Assembly (NCBI GenBank): GCA_951800675.1
Contig: CATOKC010000177.1
Span: 1-5,672, forward strand
Direction of reading: 5' to 3'
Source: an uncultured Oscillibacter sp.
GTDB lineage: Bacteria > Bacillota_A > Clostridia > Oscillospirales > Oscillospiraceae
DNA: 5,672 nt
In this document: positions 1 to 5,672 of the stretch, one piece after another
Position numbering within the stretch: the stretch's first letter is position 1
Layout of the letters: each line of letters starts with the position of its first letter
The notes under the pieces: generated by a model
What the model was told of the DNA's origin: nothing
The model's input: the letters and a program-made list of their open reading frames with translations, nothing else
Databases searched by the model: none
Program-made: the position numbers and the translations under genes

Positions 1-1263
1 GGACAGGGCAGCCAGCTCCCCCTTGAGGCGGGCGGGGAGCACCGCCAGGCCCATGACCTCAATGAGGCCGATGTTCTCTTTTTTAATGTGGTGAAGCTCG
101 TCGTGGGGGTGATAGAGGCCCAGGGGGTACTGCTCGGTGGTCAGGTTGTTCCGCAGCACCAGGTCTAGCTCGAACTTCTCGCCCCGCCGCCGGGCAATGG
201 GTGTAATGGTGTTGTGGGGCACGCCCTCCGTCTCGGCGAGGATGACCGCCGCCTCATCGGTATAGGCCCGCCACTTGTTCAAAATCCGGTCGGCCAGGTC
301 GATGAGCCGGTCCGGGTTTTCGGAGGAAATCCGAATGACAGACATGGGCCATTTGACAATGCCCGCTTCCACGTCCTCAAAGCCGGGGAAGGTGAAGGAA
401 GTCTCCACCGGGGCCGTCTCCATGGCGAAGGTGTAGCGTCCGCCCTGGAAGTGGTCGTGAGCCAAAATAGAACCGCCCACGATGGGCAGGTCCGCGTTGG
501 AGCCCACAAAGTAGTGGGGGAACTGCCGGACGAAGTCCAGGAGCTTTCCGAAGCAGGCCCGGTCGATCTTCATGGGGGTGTGCTCCCGGTTGAAGCAGAT
601 GCAGTGCTCATTATAATAGACATAAGGCGAGTACTGCAAAAACCAGGGAGAGCCGTTGATGGTGATGGGGACCACCCGGTGATTTTGGCGGGCGGGATGG
701 TTTACCCGGCCCGCGTAGCCCTCGTTTTCCGCGCAGAGCAGGCAGCGGGGGTAGTTGGAGGCGGGGAGGTCCCGGGCGGCGGCGATGGCCTTGGGGTCTT
801 TCTCCGGCTTGGAGAGGTTGATGGTGATATCCAGGTCCCCGTATTCCGTGGGGGATTTCCACTGCATGTCCTTGGCGATACGGTCCCGGCGGATGTAGTT
901 GGTGTCCTGGCTGAATTTGTAGTACCAGTCCGTGGCGGCCTTGGGGGCCTGGGCATAGAGCGCCTGGAATTTGGCGATTACCTGAGCCGGACGGGGGGTC
1001 AGGCGGCCCATCAGCTCCGTGTCGAAGAGGTCCCGGTAAACCACAGAGTTTTCCGTCAGCACGCCCCGGGCATGGGCGTCGTCCAGCAGCTCCTCCAGCA
1101 CGGGGACCAGCTCAATTTCCCCCCAGTCCTGCCCGGGGTCGGTATAGACGTCGACGCGCAGGGTGTCCAGAATCGTGTTGACGGCCCAAATGTACTCGCT
1201 TGCCTCAATCAGCCCCATCCGCAGGGCGTAGGAGGCCAGCTTGGATACGGCTTCGTTGACCAT
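1..1263 (-). CDS. galT: Galactose-1-phosphate uridylyltransferase, Firmicutes-type (family 2), 3' end cut by the window
   Basis: Second Leloir enzyme: it swaps galactose-1-phosphate with UDP-glucose to give UDP-galactose and glucose-1-phosphate in the cytoplasm. I translated 421 codons from ATG at 1263 with no stop or frameshift; the frame runs off position 1. Family members are about 490-510 residues, so roughly 70-90 residues are missing. Visible motifs: a Cys-x-x-Cys pair (C174, C177) as in metal-binding GalT proteins; the active-site block VGGSILAHDHFQGG (262-275), where H271 matches the nucleophilic His and Q273 the conserved Gln of the HxHxQ signature; PHNTITPIARRR near 319-330; and HPH..LHHIKKENIGLIEVMG (385-404), hallmarks of the Bacillus/Streptococcus-type rather than the E. 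coli-type enzyme. A GAGAGG ribosome binding site lies about 9 bases before the ATG. It starts 59 bases after the galK stop, with no terminator visible between them, so the two are probably co-transcribed. Confidence 0.95.
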   Translation of the reverse strand, partial: MVNEAVSKLASYALRMGLIEASEYIWAVNTILDTLRVDVYTDPGQDWGEIELVPVLEELLDDAHARGVLTENSVVYRDLFDTELMGRLTPRPAQVIAKFQALYAQAPKAATDWYYKFSQDTNYIRRDRIAKDMQWKSPTEYGDLDITINLSKPEKDPKAIAAARDLPASNYPRCLLCAENEGYAGRVNHPARQNHRVVPITINGSPWFLQYSPYVYYNEHCICFNREHTPMKIDRACFGKLLDFVRQFPHYFVGSNADLPIVGGSILAHDHFQGGRYTFAMETAPVETSFTFPGFEDVEAGIVKWPMSVIRISSENPDRLIDLADRILNKWRAYTDEAAVILAETEGVPHNTITPIARRRGEKFELDLVLRNNLTTEQYPLGLYHPHDELHHIKKENIGLIEVMGLAVLPARLKGELAALS

Positions 1264-1322
1264 AATGTTGTCCCTCTCTTTTTCAATGTCGTTTCAAAGG
1301 CTTTCGATCAGGGAAAGATTGC

Positions 1323-2612
1323 TCAGGCCACCACCACGCAGCCGCCCTGGGGACGAACCCGGAGCACGTGGCACATGCCGGGGCCCAGCAGGGCCTCCAT
1401 GCCGGAGCGGAAGGACTCCAGCTTCTCCAGGGGGACAAAGGCCTGGATGGTCCCGGCGAAGCCGCCGCCGTGGACCCGGATGGACCCGGTTCTCTCCAGC
1501 AGCTCCCGGCCGAAGGCCAGGGCCAGGGGGATGGCCTGCTGCCGTGGGTCCGCCGTGGACCAAGTGTTTTGGAGGTGCAGGGAGGAGGACACGCCGGAGG
1601 CGTTTACCAGGGCCAGGAAGCCCGGGAAGTCCCCTTGCTCCAGGGCGTCCGCCTCCTGGACGGCCCGGCGGTCGTCATCGTAGAAGTGAAGGGCCCGGAG
1701 GACGGCCCGGTCGCCGCACTCCCGCCGCAGGGCGGGGATGGCCGCCCGGAAGTCCGCCTCGGGAACCTCCCGGAGGAGCTGCTTGCTGAAATGGACCGCC
1801 ACGGAGCGCATCTCCCGGGTGATATTGGAGTAGTCCTCCGTCAGGTGCTTGGCGCTGTGGTCGGAGCCGGTGTCCACGATGCAAAGAGCGTGGCCGGAGA
1901 GGGCAAAGTCATAGGAGATGGGCCGGACCACCGGGTTTGCGGCGTCGCCGAAGTCGATGGCCACCGCGCCGCCAACAGAGGAGCCCATCTGGTCCATCAA
2001 GCCGCTGAGCTTGCCGAAGTGGACGTTTTCGGCGTACTGGCCGATTTTGGCCAGCTCGATGGCGTCCAGCTTCCCTTCGCAGAAAAAGTGGTTGATGATG
2101 TTGCCGATGAGGATTTCATAGGCGGCGGAGGAGGAGAGGCCGGAGCCGGAGAGGACGTTGGACACGGCGCAGGCGTCAAAGCCGCCCACCGCGTAGCCCC
2201 GCTGGGCGATGCCCGCCGCCACGCCCCGGACCAGGGCGGCGGAGGAGTTGGCCTCCTCGGGCCGGGGGCTGAGGTCGCTGAGGTCCACCTCCAGGGTGGG
2301 GTAGCCCTCGGACTGGACCCGGATGACGTTTTGCCCGTTGGGGGCGGCGCAGGCCATCATGTCCATGTCCACGCTGGCGCAGAGGACGTGGCCCCGCTGG
2401 TGGTCCGTGTGGTTGCCCCCCAGCTCCGTGCGGCCGGGGCCGCTGAAGAGGGCGGCGGCGCCCTTGGGGGCGAAGGCGTCCGCCAGGGCTTGGGTGACAT
2501 GCAGGGCCCGGGCCTGGGCCTGGGTCAGCCCCCCGGCGGTGTAAACGGCGGCGAGGGGGGCGTCGCACTGGCCCGCTTCCAGGGCTTGAAGCAGTTGATT
2601 GCAGGAATACAT
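1323..2612 (-). CDS. galK: Galactokinase (GHMP kinase family)
   Basis: Phosphorylates galactose with ATP to galactose-1-phosphate, the first committed Leloir step, and feeds galT next door. The product is 429 residues, slightly longer than typical ~390-residue galactokinases. Three family motifs are in order: the substrate loop GRTELGGNHTDHQ (60-72; R61 fits the catalytic Arg), the ATP-phosphate loop LSGSGLSSSAA (154-164), and the C-terminal glycine motif HGGGFAG (381-387). D207 in SGLMDQMG fits the catalytic base. The substrate loop differs from the usual GRxNLIGEHTDY: Asn67 replaces the Glu that normally contacts the sugar, and His71 replaces Tyr. I chose ATG 2612 because AAAGGAGG lies 9 bases upstream. 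The frame stays open to a TTG at 2672, but that start would place the promoter and ribosome binding site inside the gene. An N-acetylgalactosamine or other sugar kinase cannot be excluded, but the galT neighbour favours galactose. Confidence 0.93.
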   Translation of the reverse strand: MYSCNQLLQALEAGQCDAPLAAVYTAGGLTQAQARALHVTQALADAFAPKGAAALFSGPGRTELGGNHTDHQRGHVLCASVDMDMMACAAPNGQNVIRVQSEGYPTLEVDLSDLSPRPEEANSSAALVRGVAAGIAQRGYAVGGFDACAVSNVLSGSGLSSSAAYEILIGNIINHFFCEGKLDAIELAKIGQYAENVHFGKLSGLMDQMGSSVGGAVAIDFGDAANPVVRPISYDFALSGHALCIVDTGSDHSAKHLTEDYSNITREMRSVAVHFSKQLLREVPEADFRAAIPALRRECGDRAVLRALHFYDDDRRAVQEADALEQGDFPGFLALVNASGVSSSLHLQNTWSTADPRQQAIPLALAFGRELLERTGSIRVHGGGFAGTIQAFVPLEKLESFRSGMEALLGPGMCHVLRVRPQGGCVVVA

Positions 2613-2621
2613 CAGGATCGG

Positions 2622-2629
2622 CCTCCTTT
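2622..2629 (-). promoter_or_regulatory. Ribosome binding site of galK (decides the start)
   Basis: On the minus strand the sequence reads AAAGGAGG, an almost complete match to the 16S rRNA anti-Shine-Dalgarno partner, followed by 9 bases and ATG at 2612. This supports a 429-residue GalK rather than the 449-residue version opened by TTG at 2672. Confidence 0.85.
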
Positions 2630-2643
2630 CTTTTTCAGTGTCC

Positions 2644-2672
2644 AGTATAGTAAATCCGGCGAAGAAATTCAA
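2644..2672 (-). promoter_or_regulatory. Sigma-A-type promoter for galK-galT
   Basis: On the minus strand: -35 TTGAAT (2672-2667; 4 of 6 matches to TTGACA), a spacer of exactly 17 bases, and -10 TATACT (2649-2644; 5 of 6 to TATAAT). Transcription would begin near 2637, giving a ~25-base leader that contains the galK ribosome binding site. It begins three bases after the dipeptidase stop codon, in a local AT-rich dip inside very GC-rich DNA. No clear operator or CRE-like palindrome is visible around it. Seen: sequence and spacing; inferred: activity. Confidence 0.65.
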
Positions 2673-2675
2673 TGC

Positions 2676-3650
2676 CTACTTTCCCGCTTTGCCCAAAATC
2701 CGCAGAAAATTTCCCCGGGCTACCAGCTCCCGCTCCTTCGGGGACATGCCCAGGCGCTCCAGGCAGTCCAAGAAGGCCCCGGCGTGCCCGCAGTCCTCCA
2801 GTCCCCGGGCCGCCTCGTTGCCGGGGGAGCCCATGAACTCGCAGAAATCGAAGCCGCAGGCCACGTGCTCCACGCCCATGACCTCCGCCATGCGGGCGGC
2901 GTGGAGGGCCAGCGTTTCCGCCGTTTGCCGTTCCGGGTCCTGGTGAACGAAGTTTTGGTAGGCGTTCACGCCCACCACGCCGCCGCTGTCCCGGATGGCC
3001 CGGAGCTGTTCGTCGGTGAGGTTCCGGGGCACGTCGCAAAGCGCGCGGCAGTTGGAGTGGGAGGCGATAACCGGGCCGCGGGCCAGCCGCAGGACCTCCC
3101 GGAATCCACCCTCGTTCAGATGGGAGACGTCTATAAGAATCCCCAGGTCCTCCATCCGCCGGAGGGCCCGGCGGCCCAGGTCCGTCAGCCCCTTGGCGGG
3201 GTCCTGGGCGGCCCCGGCGGCGAAGCGGTTTTCCTCGTTCCAGGTGAGCGTCCCCAGCCGGAGGCCCAGGGAGGCCAGCCGGTCCAGCTCCTCCGGGCCT
3301 TCCAGGCCCTCCATGCCCTCAATGGCCAGGAAGGCGTACAGCTTTCCCTCCGCCCGGGCGGCCTCCGCCTCCGCCGCGGCGCGGACCACCGCCAGCCAGG
3401 GGCACTCGGCGAATTCCGCCTGGGCGCAGGAGAGCATTACCTCCAGCCGGTGGGCGGCGCGCTCCGCCCCGGGGACGCCCTCCCAGAAGGTTTGGCCCTG
3501 CCCCCGGCCGTACCAGAGGGCCAGGACCAGGCCCTCGATGCCGCCCCGGCGGAGGCGGTCCAGGTGGTGCTGTTCCAATACATGGGATTCCCCCGCCAGG
3601 CGGCGGCGGGTCACGTCGTAGAGAAGGTCAGAATGTCCGTCAAAGATCAT
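2676..3650 (-). CDS. Peptidase family M19 dipeptidase (membrane/renal dipeptidase type), predicted cytosolic
   Basis: A binuclear zinc dipeptidase that splits dipeptides, in this family often including those with a C-terminal D-residue. The product is 324 residues, normal for bacterial members. The expected metal-ligand pattern is complete: HSD at 6-8 (H6, D8), E111 in AIEG, H177 in DVSH, and H198 in ASHSNCRAL. R209 in PRN and D268 in GFDF match substrate-binding Arg and conserved Asp of the family. The protein begins directly at the first metal motif (MIFDGHSD), so it has no signal peptide or lipobox and should be cytosolic despite the family name. Trp137 (LTWNEEN) stands where the animal enzyme has a substrate-contacting His. 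The ATG at 3650 has AAGGAG 7 bases upstream. It is first of a leftward trio with galK and galT; a role in peptide nutrition or peptidoglycan-peptide recycling is possible but not shown by context. Confidence 0.92.
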   Translation of the reverse strand: MIFDGHSDLLYDVTRRRLAGESHVLEQHHLDRLRRGGIEGLVLALWYGRGQGQTFWEGVPGAERAAHRLEVMLSCAQAEFAECPWLAVVRAAAEAEAARAEGKLYAFLAIEGMEGLEGPEELDRLASLGLRLGTLTWNEENRFAAGAAQDPAKGLTDLGRRALRRMEDLGILIDVSHLNEGGFREVLRLARGPVIASHSNCRALCDVPRNLTDEQLRAIRDSGGVVGVNAYQNFVHQDPERQTAETLALHAARMAEVMGVEHVACGFDFCEFMGSPGNEAARGLEDCGHAGAFLDCLERLGMSPKERELVARGNFLRILGKAGK

Positions 3651-3666
3651 AGCAAGGCTCCTTTCG

Positions 3667-3686
3667 CCCCGGCGGCAGAGCCGGGG
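3667..3686 (-). promoter_or_regulatory. GC-rich hairpin in the dipeptidase leader, next to its ribosome binding site
   Basis: CCCCGGC (3667-3673) pairs perfectly with GCCGGGG (3680-3686) across a 6-base loop, a 7-bp all-GC stem. In the leftward transcript its 3' arm ends a few bases before the AAGGAG of the dipeptidase. The GGCTC at the stem/loop edge (minus strand, 3682-3678) could alternatively pair with GAGCC of that ribosome binding site (3660-3656). On the plus strand the same stem is followed by a T-rich tail (CTTTATTGTATT) and resembles a weak terminator, but no rightward gene precedes it. Confidence 0.5.
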
Positions 3687-3691
3687 GCTTT

Positions 3692-3721
3692 ATTGTATTC
3701 CAAAGAAAGATGGAGATGCAA
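3692..3721 (-). promoter_or_regulatory. Probable promoter of the dipeptidase operon
   Basis: Minus strand: -10 TACAAT (3697-3692; 5 of 6 to consensus) and a weak -35 TTGCAT (3721-3716; only TTG matches) 18 bases apart. The start would fall near 3685, at the beginning of the leader hairpin, giving a leader of about 35 bases. The -10 is convincing; the -35 is not. Confidence 0.4.
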
Positions 3722-3763
3722 GTGGGTTCCCGGCTTTTTTTCGGAAAATCTCGTCTACCCCCT

Positions 3764-3808
3764 ATGCAAAACCGGAAAAATACGTTAAAATAGAAATCAC
3801 TGTAAAAT
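3764..3808 (+). promoter_or_regulatory. Candidate promoter zone for pyrH-frr-uppS
   Basis: Two -10-like TAAAAT boxes (3786-3791 and 3803-3808; each 5 of 6 to TATAAT), 17 bases apart start to start, lie 40-60 bases before the pyrH start in the most AT-rich part of the gap. Neither has a good -35 at 16-18 bases: TATGCA precedes the first and TACGTT the second. A promoter for pyrH must lie in or near this gap because the gene to the left is divergent, but the exact boxes are uncertain. Confidence 0.35.
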
Positions 3809-3848
3809 CCCCACAGAACGACGGATATCGGAAAAGGGAGGTCACGCG

Positions 3849-4565
3849 ATGACAAAACCTGTATACCGGCGGGTGCTGCTGAAAATCAGCGGTGAGGCCC
3901 TGGCCGGAGACAAGCGGACCGGGCTGGACTTCCAGGTCATCGGCCGGGTTTGCGACGTGGTGAAGGAATGTCTGGACATGGGTGTTCAGGTCGGATTAGT
4001 GGGGGGCGGCGGCAACTTCTGGCGGGGAGCCAAGGACGGCGGAGGCCGCATGGAGCGGACCCGGGCGGATCACATGGGCATGCTGGCCACTGTGATGAAC
4101 TGCCTGGCCGTGGCCGACGTCTGCGAGCAAAAGGGCATTCCCGTCCGGGTGCAGACGGCCATCGAGATGCGGCCCATCGCCGAGCCCTACATCCGCTCCC
4201 GGGCCATCCGGCATTTGGAAAAGGGAAGGGTGGTCATCTTCGGCTGCGGCACCGGCAACCCCTTCTTTTCCACGGACACCGCCGCCGTCCTCCGGGCCGC
4301 CGAAATCGGCGCGGAGGTCATCCTGCTGGCGAAGAACGTGGACGGCGTGTACTCCGCCGACCCGGTGAAGGACCCCGCCGCGGTGAAATACGACACCATC
4401 AGCTACGACGACGTGCTGGCCCAGCACCTGATGGTGATGGACACCACGGCCACGTCCCTCTCCATGGACAACCACATTCCCGTGCTGCTCTTCGCCTTGA
4501 AAGACCCGGAGAACATCCTCCGGGCCGTCTGCGGCGAGAAGGTGGGCACGATTGTAAAAGAATGA
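3849..4565 (+). CDS. pyrH: UMP kinase (uridylate kinase)
   Basis: Phosphorylates UMP to UDP with ATP, the step leading into all pyrimidine nucleotide synthesis; a cytosolic, usually hexameric amino-acid-kinase-fold enzyme, essential in most bacteria. The product is 238 residues, full family length. Motifs in order: KISGEAL (12-18) for phosphate binding, GGGGNFWRG (52-60), the UMP-binding block DHMGMLAT (74-81; D74), [15 protein letters not shown] (132-146) for nucleotide and acceptor binding, and [12 protein letters not shown] near 160-171. The [11 protein letters not shown] segment is typical of Gram-positive PyrH. The ATG has GGGAGG 6 bases upstream. It heads the rightward cluster; frr follows after 47 bases. 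rpsB-tsf, which often precede pyrH, are absent; a divergent dipeptidase gene occupies that side. Confidence 0.97.
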   Translation: MTKPVYRRVLLKISGEALAGDKRTGLDFQVIGRVCDVVKECLDMGVQVGLVGGGGNFWRGAKDGGGRMERTRADHMGMLATVMNCLAVADVCEQKGIPVRVQTAIEMRPIAEPYIRSRAIRHLEKGRVVIFGCGTGNPFFSTDTAAVLRAAEIGAEVILLAKNVDGVYSADPVKDPAAVKYDTISYDDVLAQHLMVMDTTATSLSMDNHIPVLLFALKDPENILRAVCGEKVGTIVKE

Positions 4566-4612
4566 CCGGAAGCATACGCCGGATTTGAACAATTGAAAGG
4601 AGCGTCTCCATT

Positions 4613-5170
4613 ATGTTAAAGGACGAATACAAGGTATACGAGGACAAGATGAAAAAGAGCATCGACTCCGTGGCGGCGGACTTCGCCTCTGTCCGGGCGG
4701 GCCGGGCCAACGCCTCCGTGCTGGACCGGATTCTGGTGGACTACTACGGCAGCCCCACCCCCATTCAGCAGATTGCCGCCATCTCCTCCCCGGACGCCCG
4801 GACCCTGCTGATCTCCCCCTGGGACGGCTCCGCCCTGAAGCTGATTGAAAAGGCCATTCAGAACTCCGACCTGGGGATCAACCCCCAGAACGACGGCAAG
4901 GCCCTGCGTCTGGCCTTCCCCCAGCTTACCGAGGAGCGCCGGAAAGAGCTGGTAAAGCAGATCCGCAAATACGCCGAGAGCGGCAAGGTGGCGGTGCGGA
5001 ACATCCGCCGGGACGCCATGGACAACTTTAAAAAGCAGGAGAAAAAATCCGAGATCACCGAGGACGAGCTGAAGCAGGTGGAAAAGGACTTCCAGAAGCT
5101 CACCGACGAGAGCTGCAAGAAGCTGGACGAGCTGCTGGCGAAGAAGGAAAAGGAACTGATGGCGGTCTGA
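4613..5170 (+). CDS. frr: Ribosome recycling factor
   Basis: Works with EF-G to split post-termination ribosomes and free them for a new round of translation; essential and cytosolic. The product is 185 residues, exactly the family length. The tRNA-shaped fold is supported by signature stretches: [15 protein letters not shown] (24-38), the domain II region with PTPIQQIA (48-55), [15 protein letters not shown] (68-82), [11 protein letters not shown] (85-95), [11 protein letters not shown] (105-115) and [10 protein letters not shown] (128-137), where R132 matches the functionally important Arg of the E. coli protein. The C-terminal third is charged and helical, fitting the three-helix bundle. 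AAAGGAG lies 10 bases before the ATG. The TGA stop overlaps the uppS start by one base. Confidence 0.97.
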   Translation: MLKDEYKVYEDKMKKSIDSVAADFASVRAGRANASVLDRILVDYYGSPTPIQQIAAISSPDARTLLISPWDGSALKLIEKAIQNSDLGINPQNDGKALRLAFPQLTEERRKELVKQIRKYAESGKVAVRNIRRDAMDNFKKQEKKSEITEDELKQVEKDFQKLTDESCKKLDELLAKKEKELMAV

Positions 5171-5672
5171 TGGCGGAAAACAGGAACAAAACGGGGCGGC
5201 TGGCGCCGCCCCGCGCTAATGGAGCGGCGCGGGGGGAAACCGGCGGGAATCTGCCGGCCCCGCCCCGCCACATCGCGATCATCATGGACGGCAACGGCCG
5301 CTGGGCCACGAGACGGGGCCTTCCCCGGACGGCGGGACACAAGGCGGGAGCGGAGACTTTCCGGAAAATCGCCACCTACTGCAAGGATATCGGTGTGAAG
5401 TACCTGACGGTCTACGCCTTCTCCACGGAGAACTGGAAGCGCTCCGAGACGGAGGTTTCCGCCATCATGGCGCTTTTAAAGAAGTACCTTCTGGAGGCGG
5501 TGGACACCATGGAGCGGGACCACATCCGGCTCCACTTCTTCGGGGATATGACTCCCATTCCGCCGGAGCTCCAGGCTCTGGCCCGGGAGACGGACGAGAT
5601 CACGGAGCACCTTTCCAAGGACGACTTCCAGGCCAACGTCTGCCTGAACTACGGCGGGCGGGACGAGATCGT
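5170..5672 (+). CDS. uppS: Undecaprenyl diphosphate synthase (cis-prenyltransferase), 3' end cut by the window
   Basis: Adds isopentenyl units in cis to farnesyl diphosphate to make the C55 lipid carrier for peptidoglycan and other wall polymers; acts at the cytoplasmic face of the membrane. 167 codons are visible of the usual ~240-250. Motifs: HIAIIMDGNGRWA (34-46) with the catalytic Asp (D41) after Met, then GHKAG (56-60), TVYAFSTENWKRS (81-93) and, at the edge, NYGGRDEI. The start at 5170 overlaps the frr stop (TGATG) and is the only ATG, GTG or TTG in frame before the first motif. It gives a 33-residue Ala/Pro/Gly/Arg-rich extension of no recognised fold, longer than the short leader of many homologues. 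No strong ribosome binding site is at normal spacing (AAGGA is ~15 bases away), so translation is probably coupled to frr. Confidence 0.95.
   Translation, partial: MAENRNKTGRLAPPRANGAARGETGGNLPAPPRHIAIIMDGNGRWATRRGLPRTAGHKAGAETFRKIATYCKDIGVKYLTVYAFSTENWKRSETEVSAIMALLKKYLLEAVDTMERDHIRLHFFGDMTPIPPELQALARETDEITEHLSKDDFQANVCLNYGGRDEI
5193..5234 (+). repeat. Overlapping GC inverted repeats at the start of uppS
   Basis: Repeat 1: GGGGCGGC (5193-5200) and GCCGCCCC (5205-5212), a perfect 8-bp stem with a 4-base loop. Repeat 2: CCCCGCGC (5209-5216) and GCGCGGGG (5227-5234), a perfect 8-bp stem with a 10-base loop. They share 5209-5212, so only one can form fully at a time. A third, weaker pair, CCGGC (5240-5244) and GCCGG (5253-5257), follows. 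All lie within the first ~90 bases of uppS, in the part encoding its low-complexity extension. The pairing is seen directly; any regulatory effect is inference. Confidence 0.6.

Larger units (their letters stand above)
3651..3848. other. Divergent intergenic region between the dipeptidase and pyrH
   Basis: About 200 bases separating the leftward and rightward blocks, clearly AT-richer than the genes. It holds the dipeptidase ribosome binding site (AAGGAG, minus strand), a GC hairpin (3667-3686), a probable leftward promoter (3692-3721), a run of seven T (3735-3741), two TAAAAT boxes (3786-3791 and 3803-3808) that may belong to the pyrH promoter, and the pyrH ribosome binding site GGGAGG at 3837-3842. 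CGGAAAA occurs three times (3742, 3773, 3829) and ATGCAA twice (3716, 3764). I see no open reading frame, tRNA or recognisable riboswitch here. Confidence 0.7.

Noticed and set aside
1264..1322. Possible regulatory hairpin between galK and galT (CTTTC/GAAAG)
   Set aside because: Only 5 bp with a 7-base loop and no T tract; too weak to call.
214..1683. A 489-codon plus-strand open frame opposite galT
   Set aside because: This is the same codon-aligned antisense effect. The galT frame is verified by its active-site motifs throughout, while the antisense product has no recognisable domain.
1323..2672. Longer 449-residue GalK starting at TTG 2672
   Set aside because: It would place the -10 box and the strong ribosome binding site inside the coding sequence, and the added residues do not resemble a GalK N-terminus.
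3666..3700. Rho-independent terminator on the plus strand (GC stem plus T-rich tail)
   Set aside because: No plus-strand gene lies upstream to be terminated, the T tract is interrupted, and the same bases carry the leftward -10 box.
1368..3788. An 806-codon plus-strand open frame opposite galK and the dipeptidase gene
   Set aside because: It is exactly codon-aligned with the minus-strand genes, so it stays open only because these GC-rich genes avoid TTA, CTA and TCA codons. Its product is Gly/Val/Ala/Gln-rich with no family motif, and both opposing genes have full catalytic motifs and good ribosome binding sites.
3700..3840. Possible riboswitch, attenuator or small RNA before pyrH
   Set aside because: I found no conserved aptamer-like pairing or terminator/antiterminator pair, and the distance from the likely promoter to pyrH is too short.
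3996..4592. Long minus-strand frame opposite pyrH, and similar ones opposite frr and uppS (4858-5340)
   Set aside because: These are shadows of well-supported essential genes, with no plausible ribosome binding site or family features.
5171..5212. Minus-strand terminator-like structure (GC stem followed by GTTTTGTTCC on the minus strand) within uppS
   Set aside because: There is no minus-strand gene in this part of the window, so it has nothing to terminate; it is better described as an inverted repeat in uppS.

Overview
The window is a GC-rich stretch of bacterial chromosome holding six protein genes in two divergent blocks. The two end genes, galT and uppS, are cut by the window edges. Gene families, strong AAGGAG-type ribosome binding sites and a heavy G/C preference at third codon positions suggest a Gram-positive anaerobe of the Clostridia, most likely the Oscillospiraceae / Flavonifractor-type gut group. 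This assignment is an inference from sequence style, not from a database match.

Left block, minus strand, read right to left: an M19-family (membrane/renal dipeptidase type) metallopeptidase (3650-2676), galactokinase galK (2612-1323) and the Firmicutes-type galactose-1-phosphate uridylyltransferase galT (1263 to beyond position 1). galK and galT are consecutive Leloir-pathway steps: galactose is phosphorylated to Gal-1-P, then exchanged with UDP-glucose to give UDP-galactose and Glc-1-P. No epimerase (galE) lies in the window. A good sigma-A-type promoter sits in the 63-base gap between the dipeptidase and galK, so the gal genes can probably be transcribed on their own as well as by read-through.

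Middle, 3651-3848: an AT-richer divergent intergenic region of about 200 bases. It carries a likely promoter and a GC hairpin for the dipeptidase leader, plus a poorly defined promoter zone for the rightward block.

Right block, plus strand: pyrH (UMP kinase, 3849-4565), frr (ribosome recycling factor, 4613-5170) and the start of uppS (undecaprenyl diphosphate synthase, from 5170). This is the classic conserved pyrH-frr-uppS housekeeping cluster, here without rpsB-tsf directly upstream. frr and uppS overlap by one base (TGATG), which suggests translational coupling. The first ~100 bases of uppS encode a low-complexity N-terminal extension and contain overlapping strong GC inverted repeats.

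I see no mobile element, CRISPR array, RNA gene, prophage gene or defence system. This is an ordinary metabolic and housekeeping region. The points worth a second look are regulatory (the internal gal promoter, the leader hairpin, the uppS start structure) and one substrate-site variant in GalK.
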